DNA of 64,000 nucleotides from Monodelphis domestica (GCF_027887165.1 NC_077230.1:262623476-262687475); one strand, 5' to 3'; shown: positions 50,536 to 63,557, numbered from the stretch's first letter. Notes: generated by a model not told the origin, from the letters alone. Numbers and translations are program-made.

Positions 50536-53224
50536 TACTATTAATAATCTTGTTAATTACTTATTAATATGTAACAACTACCCAAGCAGCCCTTGAAGTC
50601 CACAAGGGGCCCACCATCACCATTACTTTCTCCAAATGTTGCTGGGAAGATCTTGTATTTTGGGCATTACTGAGAGATCTGTGTGATAATATTTAGCATT
50701 TAGATTTCACAGCTTCATTTTCCTTCATCATCTATGGTTCCCTTCTCCCTCCACCACCTGCTTTACCATTGACCAGTGAATTAAGATCTCTCAGAGGACA
50801 AAAGGACTTTGATTTGTACAAGAGAATATGAAATGAGAAAAAATATTTCATATGAAAATGAAGTGGGTAGTGGAAATTGGGGATTGGATGAGATTGGAGG
50901 GCTGAGAGTAAAATGAATTAAACCAATGAAGAGAAGAATAGAGTTTGTATTTCTGCATGTGTCACAGCCATTTAGGGGCCCACACTATCTAAATGCTCTG
51001 ATTGTTTCCTGCAGTAAATTTATAATCTCTCTTCAAGGCTACTAAGAATACAGCTTTGTGTGCTGTCTAGTATCCTGGTCAGTGTACTTATGGATGATCT
51101 ACCAAGAGTGAGGCTACCAACCACCCAACAGACAGTAGAATAGACCAATCTCTGCTTTCTGGACCAAGACTGGAGAGCAAGAGAAAAGGCAATACTGGGA
51201 TTCTTTTAGGAAATCTGAAAATTCCCTACCTTGGCAGTGATTTCCCTAAAATTTTCTTCCTATATATTTTTTATTTTTATTGGGGGGGGGGCTTATTTTT
51301 TGAAGTAAGTTTTACAATCAAGTTTCTAATGCAAATAAGAAGTGCTTGTAGTCTCCCCCTCCCACATTTTATTTGCCTTTTCATAACCTTACTATTGGGA
51401 AGCAGTTAATCAATTTTTGTTGCAAAGATTCTTCAGTTCCTCTCCCATGGGCAAATGAGACTCTAGGCAGCTTGTCACCAAGTTCTGTTCTGAGGAACAC
51501 CATTGTAGAAGATGAAGTCACTTCCTCCTGGTTTGCTTTGAGCTAGAAGTCCTACCTACCATGGCCAAGGATGAAGATGGATCTCTGTTATCTTCTCAGA
51601 GCCATTAAAGACCCTCTGACTACCCAACCTTTCATGCTTCTCCATAGGATAACTGGTAAAATATAAAATGACTACTAAACCTTTTGCTTCTGAATACAGA
51701 AGGAGTTTTGAAAGGGTTTTTGTTTACCACCAGCAGGGAATAGATCATTTGGGATTGGATGTGGAGAAGAGAAGAAATGATATCTTTACTCCTGGTATCT
51801 GGGGATGGAAAAGGAAATAAATTTGTGAGGTTATTATTTTTTCAATATCTTTTTTCTAGGCAACTCTAGAGTCATACGAGGCAGGAAAGGATGCACTACT
51901 TCAATTAAAACCTTACCCAACTTTACTAAAGAGAAGTGATGTGCTTGCTGCTTCTTTTTCTCAAGCGTGAATCATTTCTGTTTCTCCTAAATACAGGTCC
52001 TTCTTGGGCACAAAGGATTTGAAGAGTCTGATAGTTCTCCTTAGAAGAGTGAGTGAAAGGCGTCTTAAGCTCCTTTCTAATGTCTTCTTAGGGGTTAATT
52101 TTCATTGAAAGTGTTATGCTCCCTGGAGGTTGACTTCCCCACTTTGGTTGTTGGAAATTCCCTCTAAATTTTGCCTTCTAAATTTGGTCCTCCATTACTC
52201 AGCATGGTACATAGAGATGGAGATGTAAGTGCTGTATTAACCTGATAACATTGTGTCCAAGGAGAGGCCAAGTCATTTGGGAGTGATTCACCGGGCAGAT
52301 TAAATCTATGGTCAGCTAAACTAGGCTAACCTTTTTTCTCAGAAAGTCCCAGTTTAAAATGTCCTTTTTCTCCTTAGCACGTGTGTCAAAACTCTTTGAA
52401 AAATGATTGACACCATGGATGTATGAAGAATTATGTGGCCTGGACAAGTTAAAATTTTTATTGTTTATTCATAAGAACTATGAAGCCATAAAAGTTCCAA
52501 AGCAGCTTTTAGAGGAAAACATTAATGAGGATAATGACCTGGAGGCAATACATTCTAGTGTCCTAGTATGAAAGCATGAGAATCCCCACAGGACCTCCTA
52601 GGGGTGCTTTGTCCCTCACAGGTGCTCAACAAACATTTTCTGTGAATGAGGAAGAGAGAATGAATGAATATGAAAAGAAAGCTCAATCTTCTCTGAGATA
52701 GCCTGGAATCCCAGAGCTACTATTCAGCTACAGATGTGTACTTAATCTCCATCCTTTCCATCAGATAAAACTGTAGGGACAATACAACATAATCCCCAAG
52801 CCCTGTGTAATTCTGTACAAACTGAGAACTGGAACCCTAGCCCTCATTCAGCCAAATCTTCATATAGTTCAAGTACAAATTCAGGGGGGAGCCTGCCACA
52901 GCAAAAATAGCAGAAACAGGGATTTTGCTCTCAGAAGATCTTCAGGTCTGAGAAATAATTAGAAGCTATGGTTATTAGTTATTAATTCATCATGTGATTA
53001 AGATTGTGTGATTAAATACTCGTGAATCTAAACAAAAACTTGTGACTTTAAATAATTTCTGATTAGTGAAACTGCATCATTTTAGAGTTAATGTTGGTCA
53101 TCCTTTATCTTTCTCTTTTCCTTCAAGTGTTTTTGATTTTCTCATATATATACATATATGGGCTGGATAAGTGATTCTAAGTCACCCTTGGAACAATCAT
53201 CAAACTCCAACATGGTGTGAGTGA

Positions 53225-53335
53225 AAAGGACCACCATACTGTGTGTTTAGAGATCTGTATTCTTGTCCCCACTCTGTCACTGACTAGCTCTATGATTTCA
53301 AGCCAGTTACACTGGTTGCCTTATTGGTAATTAGA
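53225..53335 (+). mobile_element. MIR-type SINE fragment
   Basis: 'agagatctgtattcttgtcc', 'cactgactagctctatgatt', 'aagccagttacactggttgc'. Confidence 0.6.
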
Positions 53336-53589
53336 ATAGTCAGTCTGAAAGTTAGCACGGAAGAGTCGGAATGCTGCATGTGGAGCCAGAAGAGCTGGGT
53401 CTGCCTCTGCCACTATTCTCCTTAGCCTTCGGGGCCTCCCTTTCCGTAGCCCCCAAAGGAGGAGACTGAACTGGATGCTTTCCGAAGCCCTCCCACCCTG
53501 AATGTGTTCCCCTGCTCTTTTACCTTCTTGAGAGGGATGAAGGGAGAGCATCCAGTACAAGGCACTGGTTCTGATTAGAAGAGGAATCC

Positions 53590-54060
53590 TTTAGTGTTTG
53601 ACCAGTATATTAAAATGTGAGTTTGTACATGCCCCATAATAGCATGACTTTTATTCTCCATAAAGCGGTTGCTAGTTCAGATTCAGGGTTGTCAAGATAA
53701 GACTATCAGGAGAGATATCAAGTCACTTAAGCGCTCTTAAAGGCGCTAGTAAATCCTAGTTACAACGTGCGGCTGCTGTTAGCAATGTGTTGGGGGCTCA
53801 GAAAACATGCTCTCTGACAGGCACATATTACAGCTCAGACGCTTTGCAAAAGGGCCTGAAAGGGTGTGTACAAACAGTCCTGATAGGCAAATGCTACTGC
53901 TTCTAAGGAATATTAGAAAGGTCGTTTACACAAATGGGCCTGGGAAAGTTAAATATTTTGTTCACAATAGTCTAAAACGTTAATTGTTAGCTTGAGAATG
54001 TCAAACAAGTTAAATCATTGCCAGGGCTCCTTGGTTATTTTTATTTGATGATAATCAAGT
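53590..54060. promoter_or_regulatory. Candidate conserved non-coding element
   Basis: A repeat-free block retains several CpGs and dense transcription-factor-like words: AGATAAGA (GATA-type, about 53696), GTTCACAATAG (SOX-type, about 53960), and GCGCTCTTAAAGGCGC (53731-53746). Its texture differs from the decayed repeats around it. Function is inference only. Confidence 0.35.
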
Positions 54061-54521
54061 TTCCAATGGACAATTCAAAGCCAAGGGAGCTGCTAGGAAG
54101 GCCAAGCAGGGAGGCGTGTACAGAATCCAGGGACAGCCCACTTCAGTCTGGGTGTCTGTAGCTGCCAGGGTGACAAATTTCCTTTCCAAGACACTGATAG
54201 GAGCATTTACATTACAGAGATGGAACAGGCATTTCCTTAAAAAACCAGCCGTTTGGTTGGGATTCATGGGACAGAGAATTAAGTAGAGAGCGTTCTTATC
54301 TACAGGGGATCTTTTTACCCTTTTTTCAATAACCTCAGAATTATAAGATCTCACAAAGGTAAAATGCTCCAAATAGGATCCGTCCCAGAACAATATTTTT
54401 CCTTATCAGAAGTCAAGAAGAATCTTGTCCTGGAAACCAAAGGAAGCCCTTTTTGTGAAAATGACAACTTAAAAGCCTATAGGGTCAGCTCAGTGTTGGC
54501 TTTCATAAAGCATCAGCTTCC

Positions 54522-55490
54522 AATATGACCTGAAAGGAAAATGATAAAATTGGAGGAGAGGCAGGAAAATTGGGACAAATGCACTGTGGGTGGAATTGTG
54601 ATCTGCTCTAACCATTCTGGAGAGCAATTTCACAACTAAACTGTATGGGCTCAAAAAATGTTTATATAATTTGACCCAGTAATGCCACCACTAGGTCTGG
54701 ATCCAAAGATATTTAAAAAAAAAAGGAAAGGGGACTATTTGTATAAAAATATTTATAGCAGCTCTTTTGTGGTGGCAGAGAAATGGAAATTGAGGTGTCA
54801 TCCATCAGTTGGGTAATGGTTGAAGAAGTTGTGATATATGATTGTGATGGAACACTATTGTGCCATAAGAAATAACCAGCAAGATGATTTCAGAAAAATC
54901 TGGGAAGACTTACATGCACTGATGCAAGTGATGTGAGCACAAGCAGAAAAACATTGTACACAAGGACAGCAACATTTTTTATGAATATTTATTCTCAGCA
55001 ATGCAGTGTTCCAAGAGATCCAGAGACTCATAATGAAAAATGCCATCTACCCTCTGAGAAAAAAAAAACAAACTGACAGAGTCAAATGCAGGTTGAAACA
55101 TACTACAGTATATTTTATTTTCTTTATTCTTTTTTTGATTTGAGATCTCTACCACAAAATAACTAACATAGAAAAATGTTTTACATGATTGCACATGTAA
55201 AATCTAGATCAGATTTCTTGCTTTCTCAGGGATGGGAGAGGAGTGGGAAGAAGTGAGAGAGAGAAGGAAGGAGAGAATTTGGAACTCAAAAGTTTAAAGA
55301 AAATGAATATTTGTAAAAGTTTTTACATGAATTGAGGATGAGTGTTTTTAAAATATTATAAATTTTAAATAATTAAATATTTTAAAATAAAAATATTTTA
55401 TGTATTAACTACATATTAATATAATAGTATTAATATTAAATATTTAAATATTTATAAAAATAAATAAAATATTTTTAGAAAGAAAGAAAT
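54522..55490 (+). mobile_element. 5'-truncated L1 insertion with target-site duplication
   Basis: ORF2 C-terminus and 3'UTR in sense: 'aaccattctggagagcaatt' (54611), 'tatttatagcagctcttttg' (54749), 'tgatatatgattgtgatgga' (54831), 'gaaaaatctgggaagactta' (54893), 'ttttacatgattgcacatgt' (55179), followed by a long A/T-only tail (55340-55480). AAAGCATCAGCTTCC before (54507-54521) and AAATCATCAGCTTCC after (55487-55501) form a 15-bp target duplication with one mismatch. Confidence 0.92.
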
Positions 55491-55554
55491 CATCAGCTTC
55501 CTTTGAAATCTTTTCACTTATTACTATAACAACAGTAAAAACAATAATAATAAC

Positions 55555-55790
55555 TGATATAGCACTATATATAAGACCTACAAAGTGCTTTTTACATGCA
55601 TGATGTCATTTGAACCTCACAACAATCTGTGAGATAAATATTGCAGAAGTTACCAATCCCATTTTTACATCTGGCTCAGAGAGGCTGTGATGTGTTCACA
55701 GCTACACAGTGAATAGGATATCATAAGTGAGGTCTGAACTCACATTTTACTGACTCCAAAAGAACACTATATCTACTTTACCAAATAATT
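55555..55790 (-). mobile_element. MIR-type SINE, antisense
   Basis: 'tacaaagtgctttttacatg', 'tgaacctcacaacaatctgt', 'cacagctacacagtgaatag', 'tctgaactcacattttactg'. Confidence 0.75.
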
Positions 55791-56758
55791 AAGCAACTTT
55801 AATAGAATTCTCAGTATTAAGCCACGTTACCTCATGACTCACTCTAGAGTTCTATGGTTCACTTAAGGCAAAGGAATTTTAATATTCCCAGCTTTGACAT
55901 ATAAATTGGATGAAAATAGTTATCTGTATTTTAGTTAGATGCTTTTTCACTTCCAAGAATATAGTAACCTGGAAAATAAGTCCATTCTATGTCCTGGACA
56001 CAAGCATGGCTATAGAAGTGTTCCTAATATTCTCTAGGGGGGAAAAGAGTCTTCAAACTCCTTCTCTCAAAACATAACACAATTCTATATAATCAAGATT
56101 TCCCCTTTTTTTCTCTCTTGGGTCTGGTCATCTCTCCCTCTTCCAACAATTTAACTTCATTCTCCTTTGTTGATTCAATTAACCAACCTATAGAATTAAG
56201 GAATCACTATGGACTTTCCTTCAAATGTTCCTAGAAAACTTTGCCTGGATACCTCCTTTGCTACCATCATAGTCTACCTTATGGCCTGCTTATTTACAAG
56301 CAGTCCATATTCCCATCAAAGCGCATCTCCCAGACTCTTGGCCAGATACCCTGTTTTACCTCTATTTGAGTTGCTTGAGCTGTGTAATCCACGCCTTCAT
56401 CTTTGCACATAGCTCTAATTTATGAGTTATGAACATGGGTGGCATGGCCTTTGCTTACAAAGGAGATGGATTAACATGAAATTATGCTCACAAGAAAAAG
56501 AAGCAAAACCAAAAGAACCATGTAAGACTCTTCCTCTCTTAAGGACCTCCACTGCTAAGCTGATTTTCTCTTGGGTTAATGGCCCACTCTCTCCTGATGT
56601 TCCAAGTGGACAACTCTGTTTCCTTTGTTACTTGTAAAACTGTTTTTCCCCAAGAAAAACACCAAAAATTGTTTTTCCCAGAAAGTTTTTCTGATTCATA
56701 TCAGTTTTTAAACATGAATATGTTGAAGATCCCATAGGATGCTTATTAAACCTCAGCT

Positions 56759-56780
56759 TTAATTTAATTTAATTTAATTT
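56759..56780 (+). repeat. (TTTAA)n short tandem repeat
   Basis: Four to five TTTAA units. Confidence 0.9.
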
Positions 56781-57734
56781 CAACAGTGGGGCAGTTGGCC
56801 CAGCTTTGTGCCCCTCTAATTCCATAAGGCACAGAAATGTGATCAGGAAAGCAGAGGAGAAAAATTTTTCCTCCCTTCTCTCTTCCGGATCCTTTGTATA
56901 GACCAAGCTCATGTATAGTTTAGGTGCCTTACTATGATTTGCAAGTCAGAAGTGACTTAAATTTGTCTACCAGTTAGAAAGCTTTCCTACCCATCTCTGA
57001 GAAAAAGGTAAGAATACAAGAACAGATTCTTACCCATTCCTTCAGGGACAATCATTCATTCATTCTCCCCCTTGACATCAGCCTAATCTCTAGCCTGTGG
57101 GTATTGGGCAGAAGATTGGTTTAGTGGCATATTTTTCCCTGTGGCTTTTGCTGAATTTAGCAAATGTCTTAGAGCCACATATAAATGACATTTGGAGAGG
57201 GAGAGTCTAGGTATGGGATATTGGTATGCATTGGGGATTGAAAGAAAAAACAGAAATCTTAAAGTTGAGGGGTTTATGGAATATCACTTCCTTAAAGATT
57301 TAATAAAAAAGCCAGAATTTCCATTTTGGGTCATGTTGCACACAACCCAGTATTCTCTCTGTGACAATACCGTCAAAGTCTGTTTTGTAGGAAGACATGA
57401 CCCTTCCATACAATTATGCATCCTGGCTCAGGAAAGTTGACTGTTAAATTTTTTATGCTGGCATTTATTCCTCAGAATTCAACAAACTACAAATCAGGAC
57501 TTGACTTATTGTTTTGTTGATTTCTTAACTTAAAAAAGTGATAAAAAATATTAATAATGAAAATTAAATCTAAAAATATATCATGAACAGATTTTATTTT
57601 TAACGAGAGAGACTCAGTTGTTAAACATTTGCCAGCATGCTCCTGGATTCGTCCCATGCTGCCTCAATAACCCAGCATATTGCTGACATCCAAGAAATTT
57701 TCATCTATCTATAATTTGGTATGACCCCTCAGAA

Positions 57735-58000
57735 ATAATACAAATACAGTAATAGCTCATGTTTACATTTCACTTTAAAGTTTACAGAGCACTTGGCACA
57801 CTTTAGGCAGCCTTGAAGAGCTGCAGCCTTAGGATGCTGTAATTCTAGATGTAGAACATTCAAGGAGACTAGCAGATTAGAAATGGAAAGAGACCCTGTA
57901 AGAAATTTCTTCCTTTTAGGGATGGAGAAAGAGACACAGAGAGTTTAAATGACTTATTTTAAATCATCTTGTTTGTAGTTGAGATTAGACAATCAATCAA
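57735..58000 (-). mobile_element. MIR/MIR3-type SINE sequence, antisense
   Basis: 'aatagctcatgtttacattt' and 'gcacttggcacactttaggc' resemble the antisense MIR end. 'aaatggaaagagaccctgta' and 'gagaaagagacacagagagt' resemble antisense MIR3. Probably two overlapping fragments. Confidence 0.5.
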
Positions 58001-58039
58001 AATGCATTCATTAGTCTATACGATTAATTTGCAGGACAA

Positions 58040-58250
58040 GATAGAATATTGAATTCAGATTCTGCCTCAGACACTTAATAATTGTAAAATTCTAGGAAAG
58101 TCATGAATAGCTATCTGCCTCAGTTTCCTCATCTGTAAAATGGGGCTAATAATGGCACCTACCTCCCAGGTTGTCATGTGGATAAAATGAGACATTTGAA
58201 GAGTGCTTTGTAAACCTTAAAGTGTTATGTAAATGTTTTTAGTGTGACGA
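58040..58250 (+). mobile_element. THER1/MIR-type SINE
   Basis: 'gattctgcctcagacactta', 'ctgcctcagtttcctcatct', 'tcccaggttgtcatgtggat', 'agagtgctttgtaaacctta'. Confidence 0.85.
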
Positions 58251-58429
58251 TTTGTATTATTTGTTCAGAACTATGCTAGGCAGTGGAGTTTACAGATACC
58301 AAAAAAAAAAAAAATAAAAATCAAGTCTCCTGATTCTCATGCCAATCAATAAAAGCCAACATAAGCAAAAGACTTCCCTCTAGTTGTAGGTGTCCACTAG
58401 ATTCTTAGAGCCAATGGGAAGGGTCAAAT

Positions 58430-59060
58430 TGTCAATTTTCTGGTAAATCGTGAGTGTGTGTCTAAGCTAGTGTGGATGATTCAAAAAGAACCAATTCCCA
58501 GCACTTAGTTCTCTGAATCACAGAGGAGACTGAACCACCCCCATCTGCATGAAGTTGGCGATTTACAGGGGCCCCCATTCTTCACCACTTTGAAAACCAG
58601 AAAGCTCATTCATTCTCACATTGAGAAGTTATCAGTAAGTTAGCTTTGGCTAATGAGCTGGAAAAACCAGTTTTCCCTGTGCTCTAGTCTGACAGTGCTG
58701 GTGCTGAAAGCTCTGTGCCTTGATGTGGTCCCGAGCTACTCTTGCTTTTCTTAACTCCCCATGACGTATGACTTTCAGGAAGAAACATGAGGAAGATGTC
58801 GATGAAGCGTCCAAGTCATTTCTCTGAGTTTTGATAACTCTTAGTCACAAGTTTAATGTTTATATGAACCAGGCATTCGTGGAGGTATTTGAAATCATCA
58901 TTGCTCTGTGGTGTAAGAGAGCCAGGGACTAGACACACTAAATCTAATTGGATACTGCAAAGAACATTGTCAAAAGATCATAATTCAGCTGGATATTTTT
59001 TCTTGCTCGTTAATAATGATTTTTAGACCAGATGAAACTGAACTCTTTTTTTTTTTTAAA
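58430..59060. promoter_or_regulatory. Candidate conserved non-coding element
   Basis: A repeat-free block with a CRE-like TGACGTAT (about 58763), retained CpGs (GATGAAGCGTCC, 58800-58811) and homeobox-like AT words near its right end. No coding potential. Function is inference from texture only. Confidence 0.3.
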
Positions 59061-59659
59061 GAATAATTTTCCTCTGTTGTCATCAAATACTTCAGACCTC
59101 TGCAGCAGTATGAAAGTGTTCACATTATCTTTTATTATTTTAAACTCTTCATAGTGGACTTTAAACACAAGTAATACTCAAAAATCAAAAGGAGGAACAG
59201 GGCATATCTGTGGGACAGTGATAGCTGGCACCAGAAAGAAGGCCAAGACACTTAATTCTGATTATTATTTCCTCTGCAAAGGAGAATGACCTAATTTACA
59301 CTGGAAATGACAGAACCAAAATGAACAAAAAGGAGGTTCAGAGACCACCTACTTATTCTTAATCCAGATAAACTGCATCCTCAGGTCCTGAATGCACCCA
59401 CAGGTGACTGCTAAGCCACAGCCAGTGATATGTGAAAAATTATGGGGAATAGGAGAGGTACCACAAGATAGGAGAAAGGCAAATGCCAAAATTGTCAATA
59501 AAGGGGAAGAGGGCAAAGGATGCAAATCAGAAGCTAGTGAATTAGGCTTCATTTCCTGGGAAAATTCAGGAACAGATTATTAAAGAGATGCTTAGCAAAG
59601 GAGAAAGGTAAGCATTGTTGACAGAGCCAGGCATGACTTCATCTAGAACCATGAGAGAG

Positions 59660-59855
59660 GGGGGCAGCTAGGTGGGTCAATGGACAGAGAGCCAGGCCTG
59701 GAGACAAAAGGTCCTGGATTTAAATATGCCCTCAGAAACTTCCTGGATTGGTCAAGTCACTTAAGCCCCATTGTCTAGCCCTTATGGCTCTTCTGCCTTG
59801 GAACCAATACATAGCATTGATTCTAAGATGGAAGATGAGGGTTTAAAAAATAAAA
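59660..59855 (+). mobile_element. Marsupial tRNA-derived SINE (WSINE/MON1-type)
   Basis: 'ggggcagctaggtgggtcaa', 'gagccaggcctggagacaaa', 'ttctgccttggaaccaatac', 'gattctaagatggaagatga', then an A-rich tail. Confidence 0.92.
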
Positions 59856-59861
59856 CTAGGC

Positions 59862-61275
59862 TGACCTCATTGCCTTTTATGAAATGGTTGCTGAGCTTGC
59901 GAATGAACTGAATGCTGTGCATGCTTATAGTTTACCTGGATTTTAGCAAAGCTTTTTGTGAAGTATCTCATGCTATTCCAGAGGAGATGAGCAATGTGGA
60001 TTGGGCTAAAATTTAATCAGAATGAATTGGATGGCTCAATTCCTCAAATAGTTCTTACTGATTCAATGGCAGAGCATCAAGAAGTCCCTAATGGAGTACC
60101 CCAGGGATTTTTGCATGGATGGCCCTAGGCTTTTTTTTTTGTCCCCTTGGAACTTTTATCAGTAACTTGGATAAAAGCTCTTATGGTATACTCATCAAAT
60201 CTGCAGCTAACAAAGTCAGGAGAGATAACTAACACACTTGATGACAGGGTCAAGAAAAAGATGGATCTTGACAGGCTAAAGCATTAGGCTGAATCTAATA
60301 AGATGAAATTAAATAGGGATAAATGCATGGTTAACAACAGCTGTTCTGAATGAGATGGGGGGGGGTGGTAGTGAGTTGCAAGCAAGTTATGAGTCATTAT
60401 TGTCATGTAGCAGCCAAAAAAACTAATGCAACTATGGGCTGCCTTAAGAGGGGCATAGCTTCCAGGAATAGGGAGGCTATTTGTTGGTCAGTCATTTCAG
60501 TTGTGTCCAACTCTTTGTGACTCCATTTGGGTTGTTTTTTTTTTTCAGCAAAGATACTGGTGTAGTTTACCATTTCCTTCTCCAGATCATTTTAAAGATG
60601 AGAAAACAGGCAAACAGGGTTGACTTGCCCAGATCCCACAGTTAGTAAGAGTCTGAGACCATTTTTGAACTTAGATCCTCCTAACTCCAGTGTGACACCT
60701 GGCTGCCCATGGAGCTGATTTGCCTCTGTACTCTGGCCTCATCAGCCCCTTTCTAGAATATCATGTTCATTTCTGGCCACCACAGTTTAAGGATTTTAAT
60801 AAGCTGAAGAGAGACCCAAGAATGGTAGTCAGGATGGTGAAGATCCTTGAGTCCAAGACACCACAGGATCAGTTGAAGGAAGTGAGCAAGTTTAGCCTGG
60901 AGAAAAAAAGACTCAAGGTGAGGGGAGAGAAGGCCAAAACAGTGACTAAAATGGTAGCTATGCTCCTATATTTGAAGGAATTTCACTGTGGAGTGGAGAT
61001 GAAATTTAGCCTCTTTGACCCTTGAAGGCAGAAACAAGAGCAAAAGGGAGAAATGGCAAATAAGAGCCACTGAGGCTTGATGACAGGAAACAATGAGTTG
61101 CCCCAAAGCAGAACATGCTGCTTCCAGAGGAAGAGGTTTCTCTTCATCCTTGGAGGTTTTCCAAGCAAAGACTAGATGATCACTTGTCTGGTATATGATA
61201 GTAGGATATTTAATTTATGGATGAGACAGCCATCAAGGTTTCTTCCAAACTCTCAAATTCTATGATTCTGAGAAT
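59862..61275 (+). mobile_element. CR1/L3-type LINE with nested MAR1
   Basis: The frame near 59927 reads VYLDFSKAFCEVSHAI (RT motif A). NGVPQGF follows at about 60089 (SGVPQGS-type motif B). After the MAR1 insertion the 3' region continues ('ctggccaccacagtttaagg', 60773) to the terminal CR1/L3 motif 'tccaaactctcaaattctat' and gattctgag near 61270. The 101-residue frame at 60720-61025 is within it. Confidence 0.85.
60481..60709 (-). mobile_element. MAR1-type SINE, antisense, nested in CR1/L3
   Basis: 'ttgttggtcagtcatttcag', 'ttgtgtccaactctttgtga', 'gcaaagatactggtgtagtt', 'cacctggctgccc'. Confidence 0.92.
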
Positions 61276-62559
61276 TCCTTCTTGGAGAATCAGTTCTTTT
61301 CAGGTATTCTCAATGGATTTATATAGAAATTTAATTTTTCCCTCTCTCAAAGTATGATGAACTTATTAGAAGTCTTGTAAACACAGTAGAATCTTTTTGA
61401 GGTCATGGTAGCAAGGGATGCAAAGAAATCTCAATAGAATACAATACATACTATGTTTTTGGATTGGCCGTGCTTGTGTCTACTGTTCATTTCTGGAGGT
61501 CTCTGGAGTCTCAATTATTTAAGCCATAATAGTGTTCTTCGTGTGGTAGCATCTGAGAAATCTGGCTGTTTTTGCATGCAAGAGAGGAACAATACTTGCT
61601 AAACTGGCTAATACTTGTGAGATTATCACATTACACCATGTAATTTCACAGAGGACAAAAACAAAAAAACAAAAACAAATATGTGCTTGGGCTATTATCT
61701 CAGTTTGAGGTTTTTTTCCCCCAAATATGTTTGGAAAATTGAAAGTACAAACACTCACAAAGACCAAGAGGCACCATTTCAACATGGCACCAGTCCACCT
61801 TACTGTGACAAGCAGAAGTAATTTTGTGGAAGTCTGGGCTCTAGTCCTAGTCCTTGGATCAGTAAAAAAATCCATTTTACTTTAATAGGACGTTTGAATG
61901 TGGCAGAGTTTGCAGGTTCATCCTCTTCAGAAAGGAGACACTGGACTTTCTCTTATGCTAAATTAAACATGCATGACTCTCTGGGATCTTGAGCCTTTCA
62001 TGAACCAGGCAATAGTAGCTTTGCTTTCAGGGAAAGTCCTCAAGTTAAGCATTTTTCCCAAGACCAGAAAAAGCTCTGGGACCTTTTCTGTAAGGCAGCC
62101 ACCTCCTGAGTTGGTTGAAGTGGGTGTGCCTGTGTGTTTTGTATTGTTTTGTCTCTCCTGCCTGGATCAGGAGCCCTGAGAGCAGGAACTGAATTTTTAA
62201 TCTCTAGTATAATTCTGGAAGAGTCACTAGTGTCCAGTTTACAATAAATAACAACAGTCCCAGCAGCAGTCTGATGGCATTAGATTCCAGCTCCTCATCA
62301 GAGTTTCCTGTTTGTTACTCGCTGCCTCCCTGAGCCTTGTGGGTTCCTGCTTCTGCAGCAAAGATGGGAGAGTGTACTGGAAAACAGCAGTAGCAATCCT
62401 GAACCATGCCACCCTCTAGTCCAGCCTGCACTCACCTCAAGTCCTCCCCACCCCAGTGGCTGCAAGATGATTGCTACAACAATTACATAGTTCTGCTGAT
62501 TTCTCAACAAGGCTTCCCATTGTAATGGGGTTGGATCAGGGAACTTCTCTGATCTTCCC

Positions 62560-62850
62560 CCATATCAGAAACTTGGAGGTCATCTAGGCTACTCCTCTGT
62601 ACTCCCTGCCTCTCCTCAAATCCATATATGTTTACTGTTGTAGAAACTGAGGCCAAAAGATAGAAAATGAATTGTCCCTGGGTAACCTGGCAGCAGAGAG
62701 CAGAAATCTCCTGATTCCCCAGTCACACTTACTTCTAGGAAATTTGAATGTGAAGGGACCTCAGAGAACATTTGTTCTAAGCCCATCATTTTTACCCAAG
62801 AAGAAACCAAAGACCAGAAAAAGTGATTAGTATTTAGTTCAAGGTAAGGA
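62560..62850 (-). mobile_element. MIR3-like SINE fragments, antisense
   Basis: 'cttggaggtcatctaggcta' and 'ttgtagaaactgaggccaaa', then 'gtgaagggacctcagagaac' and 'ccaagaagaaaccaaagacc'. Probably two decayed fragments. A TA/TG-rich microsatellite follows at about 62870-62925. Confidence 0.45.
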
Positions 62851-63049
62851 GCCTTCATTTGGATTTCTGTAATATGTGTGTGTATAAATATATGAATATA
62901 CATATATACACATATATGTAAACACTCATATTTTAAATCTAGACCTAAAAAAATTCAATCAACCAATCTAGACCTAGCTCTGATTGCACCGGTTTAGTGG
63001 AAATTCCAGTATGGAGGGTCTCTCCATAGATATATATGGGTAACTTCTT

Positions 63050-63300
63050 GGAGAGTTGCCTGGAGGCATTAAAGGGTTAAGTGATTTGCCCACAGTCATA
63101 AGTCTAGTGTGTTGTATAACCTCCCTGTGCCCAAGTTTCCTCATCTTTGAAAGGAGGGGGTTGGACTGAATTGCCCTGAAGTTCTTTCTAGGACTAGTTC
63201 TGTGATTTCACCATTCTTTGTAACAAAAGAAGGGCTTGAACCCGGATCTTCTTGACTCTTAAGACTTCCTGACCCTATCACTAGCCACACTGTCTCTTTC
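63050..63300. mobile_element. Mixed MIR/MAR-type SINE fragments
   Basis: 'gttaagtgatttgcccacag' (antisense type), 'gtttcctcatctttgaaagg' with 'ggttggactgaattgccctg' (sense type), and 'gggcttgaacccggatcttc' (antisense type) lie side by side, so at least two overlapping insertions are present. Confidence 0.5.
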
Positions 63301-63505
63301 AGTACTTTTATGAAACCCCTGCCCCTTCATCCCCCCCTAAAAAATTGTTTCTGGCTTGAGGATCACTTGTACCTTCTCTTTTCCAGTTCTCTTTTCTTGA
63401 TTACTTATGCTGGTCATTTCTAACTCATTTGAATCCTTCCTCCTCGAGGTTTAACAGGCTTCCTGTTCCCTTGCTCTCGCTCACATGAAGCCCCATTCCA
63501 TTCCT

Positions 63506-63557
63506 TCTGGAGGATGTGTTGATGTTGTCATTTCTGGAGGATATGTTGATGTCATTT
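63506..63557 (+). repeat. Imperfect tandem duplication (25-27 bp, two copies)
   Basis: TCTGGAGGATGTGTTGATG followed by TTGTCATT is repeated as TCTGGAGGATATGTTGATG with GTCATTT absorbed into the second copy's end; one substitution and a short deletion separate the two. Confidence 0.85.

Noticed and set aside
60720-61025. 101-residue plus-strand frame
   Set aside because: It is part of the CR1/L3-type LINE 3' region.
61519-61875. 118-residue minus-strand frame in MAML2 intron 1
   Set aside because: No recognised motif or splice pattern; no support beyond length.
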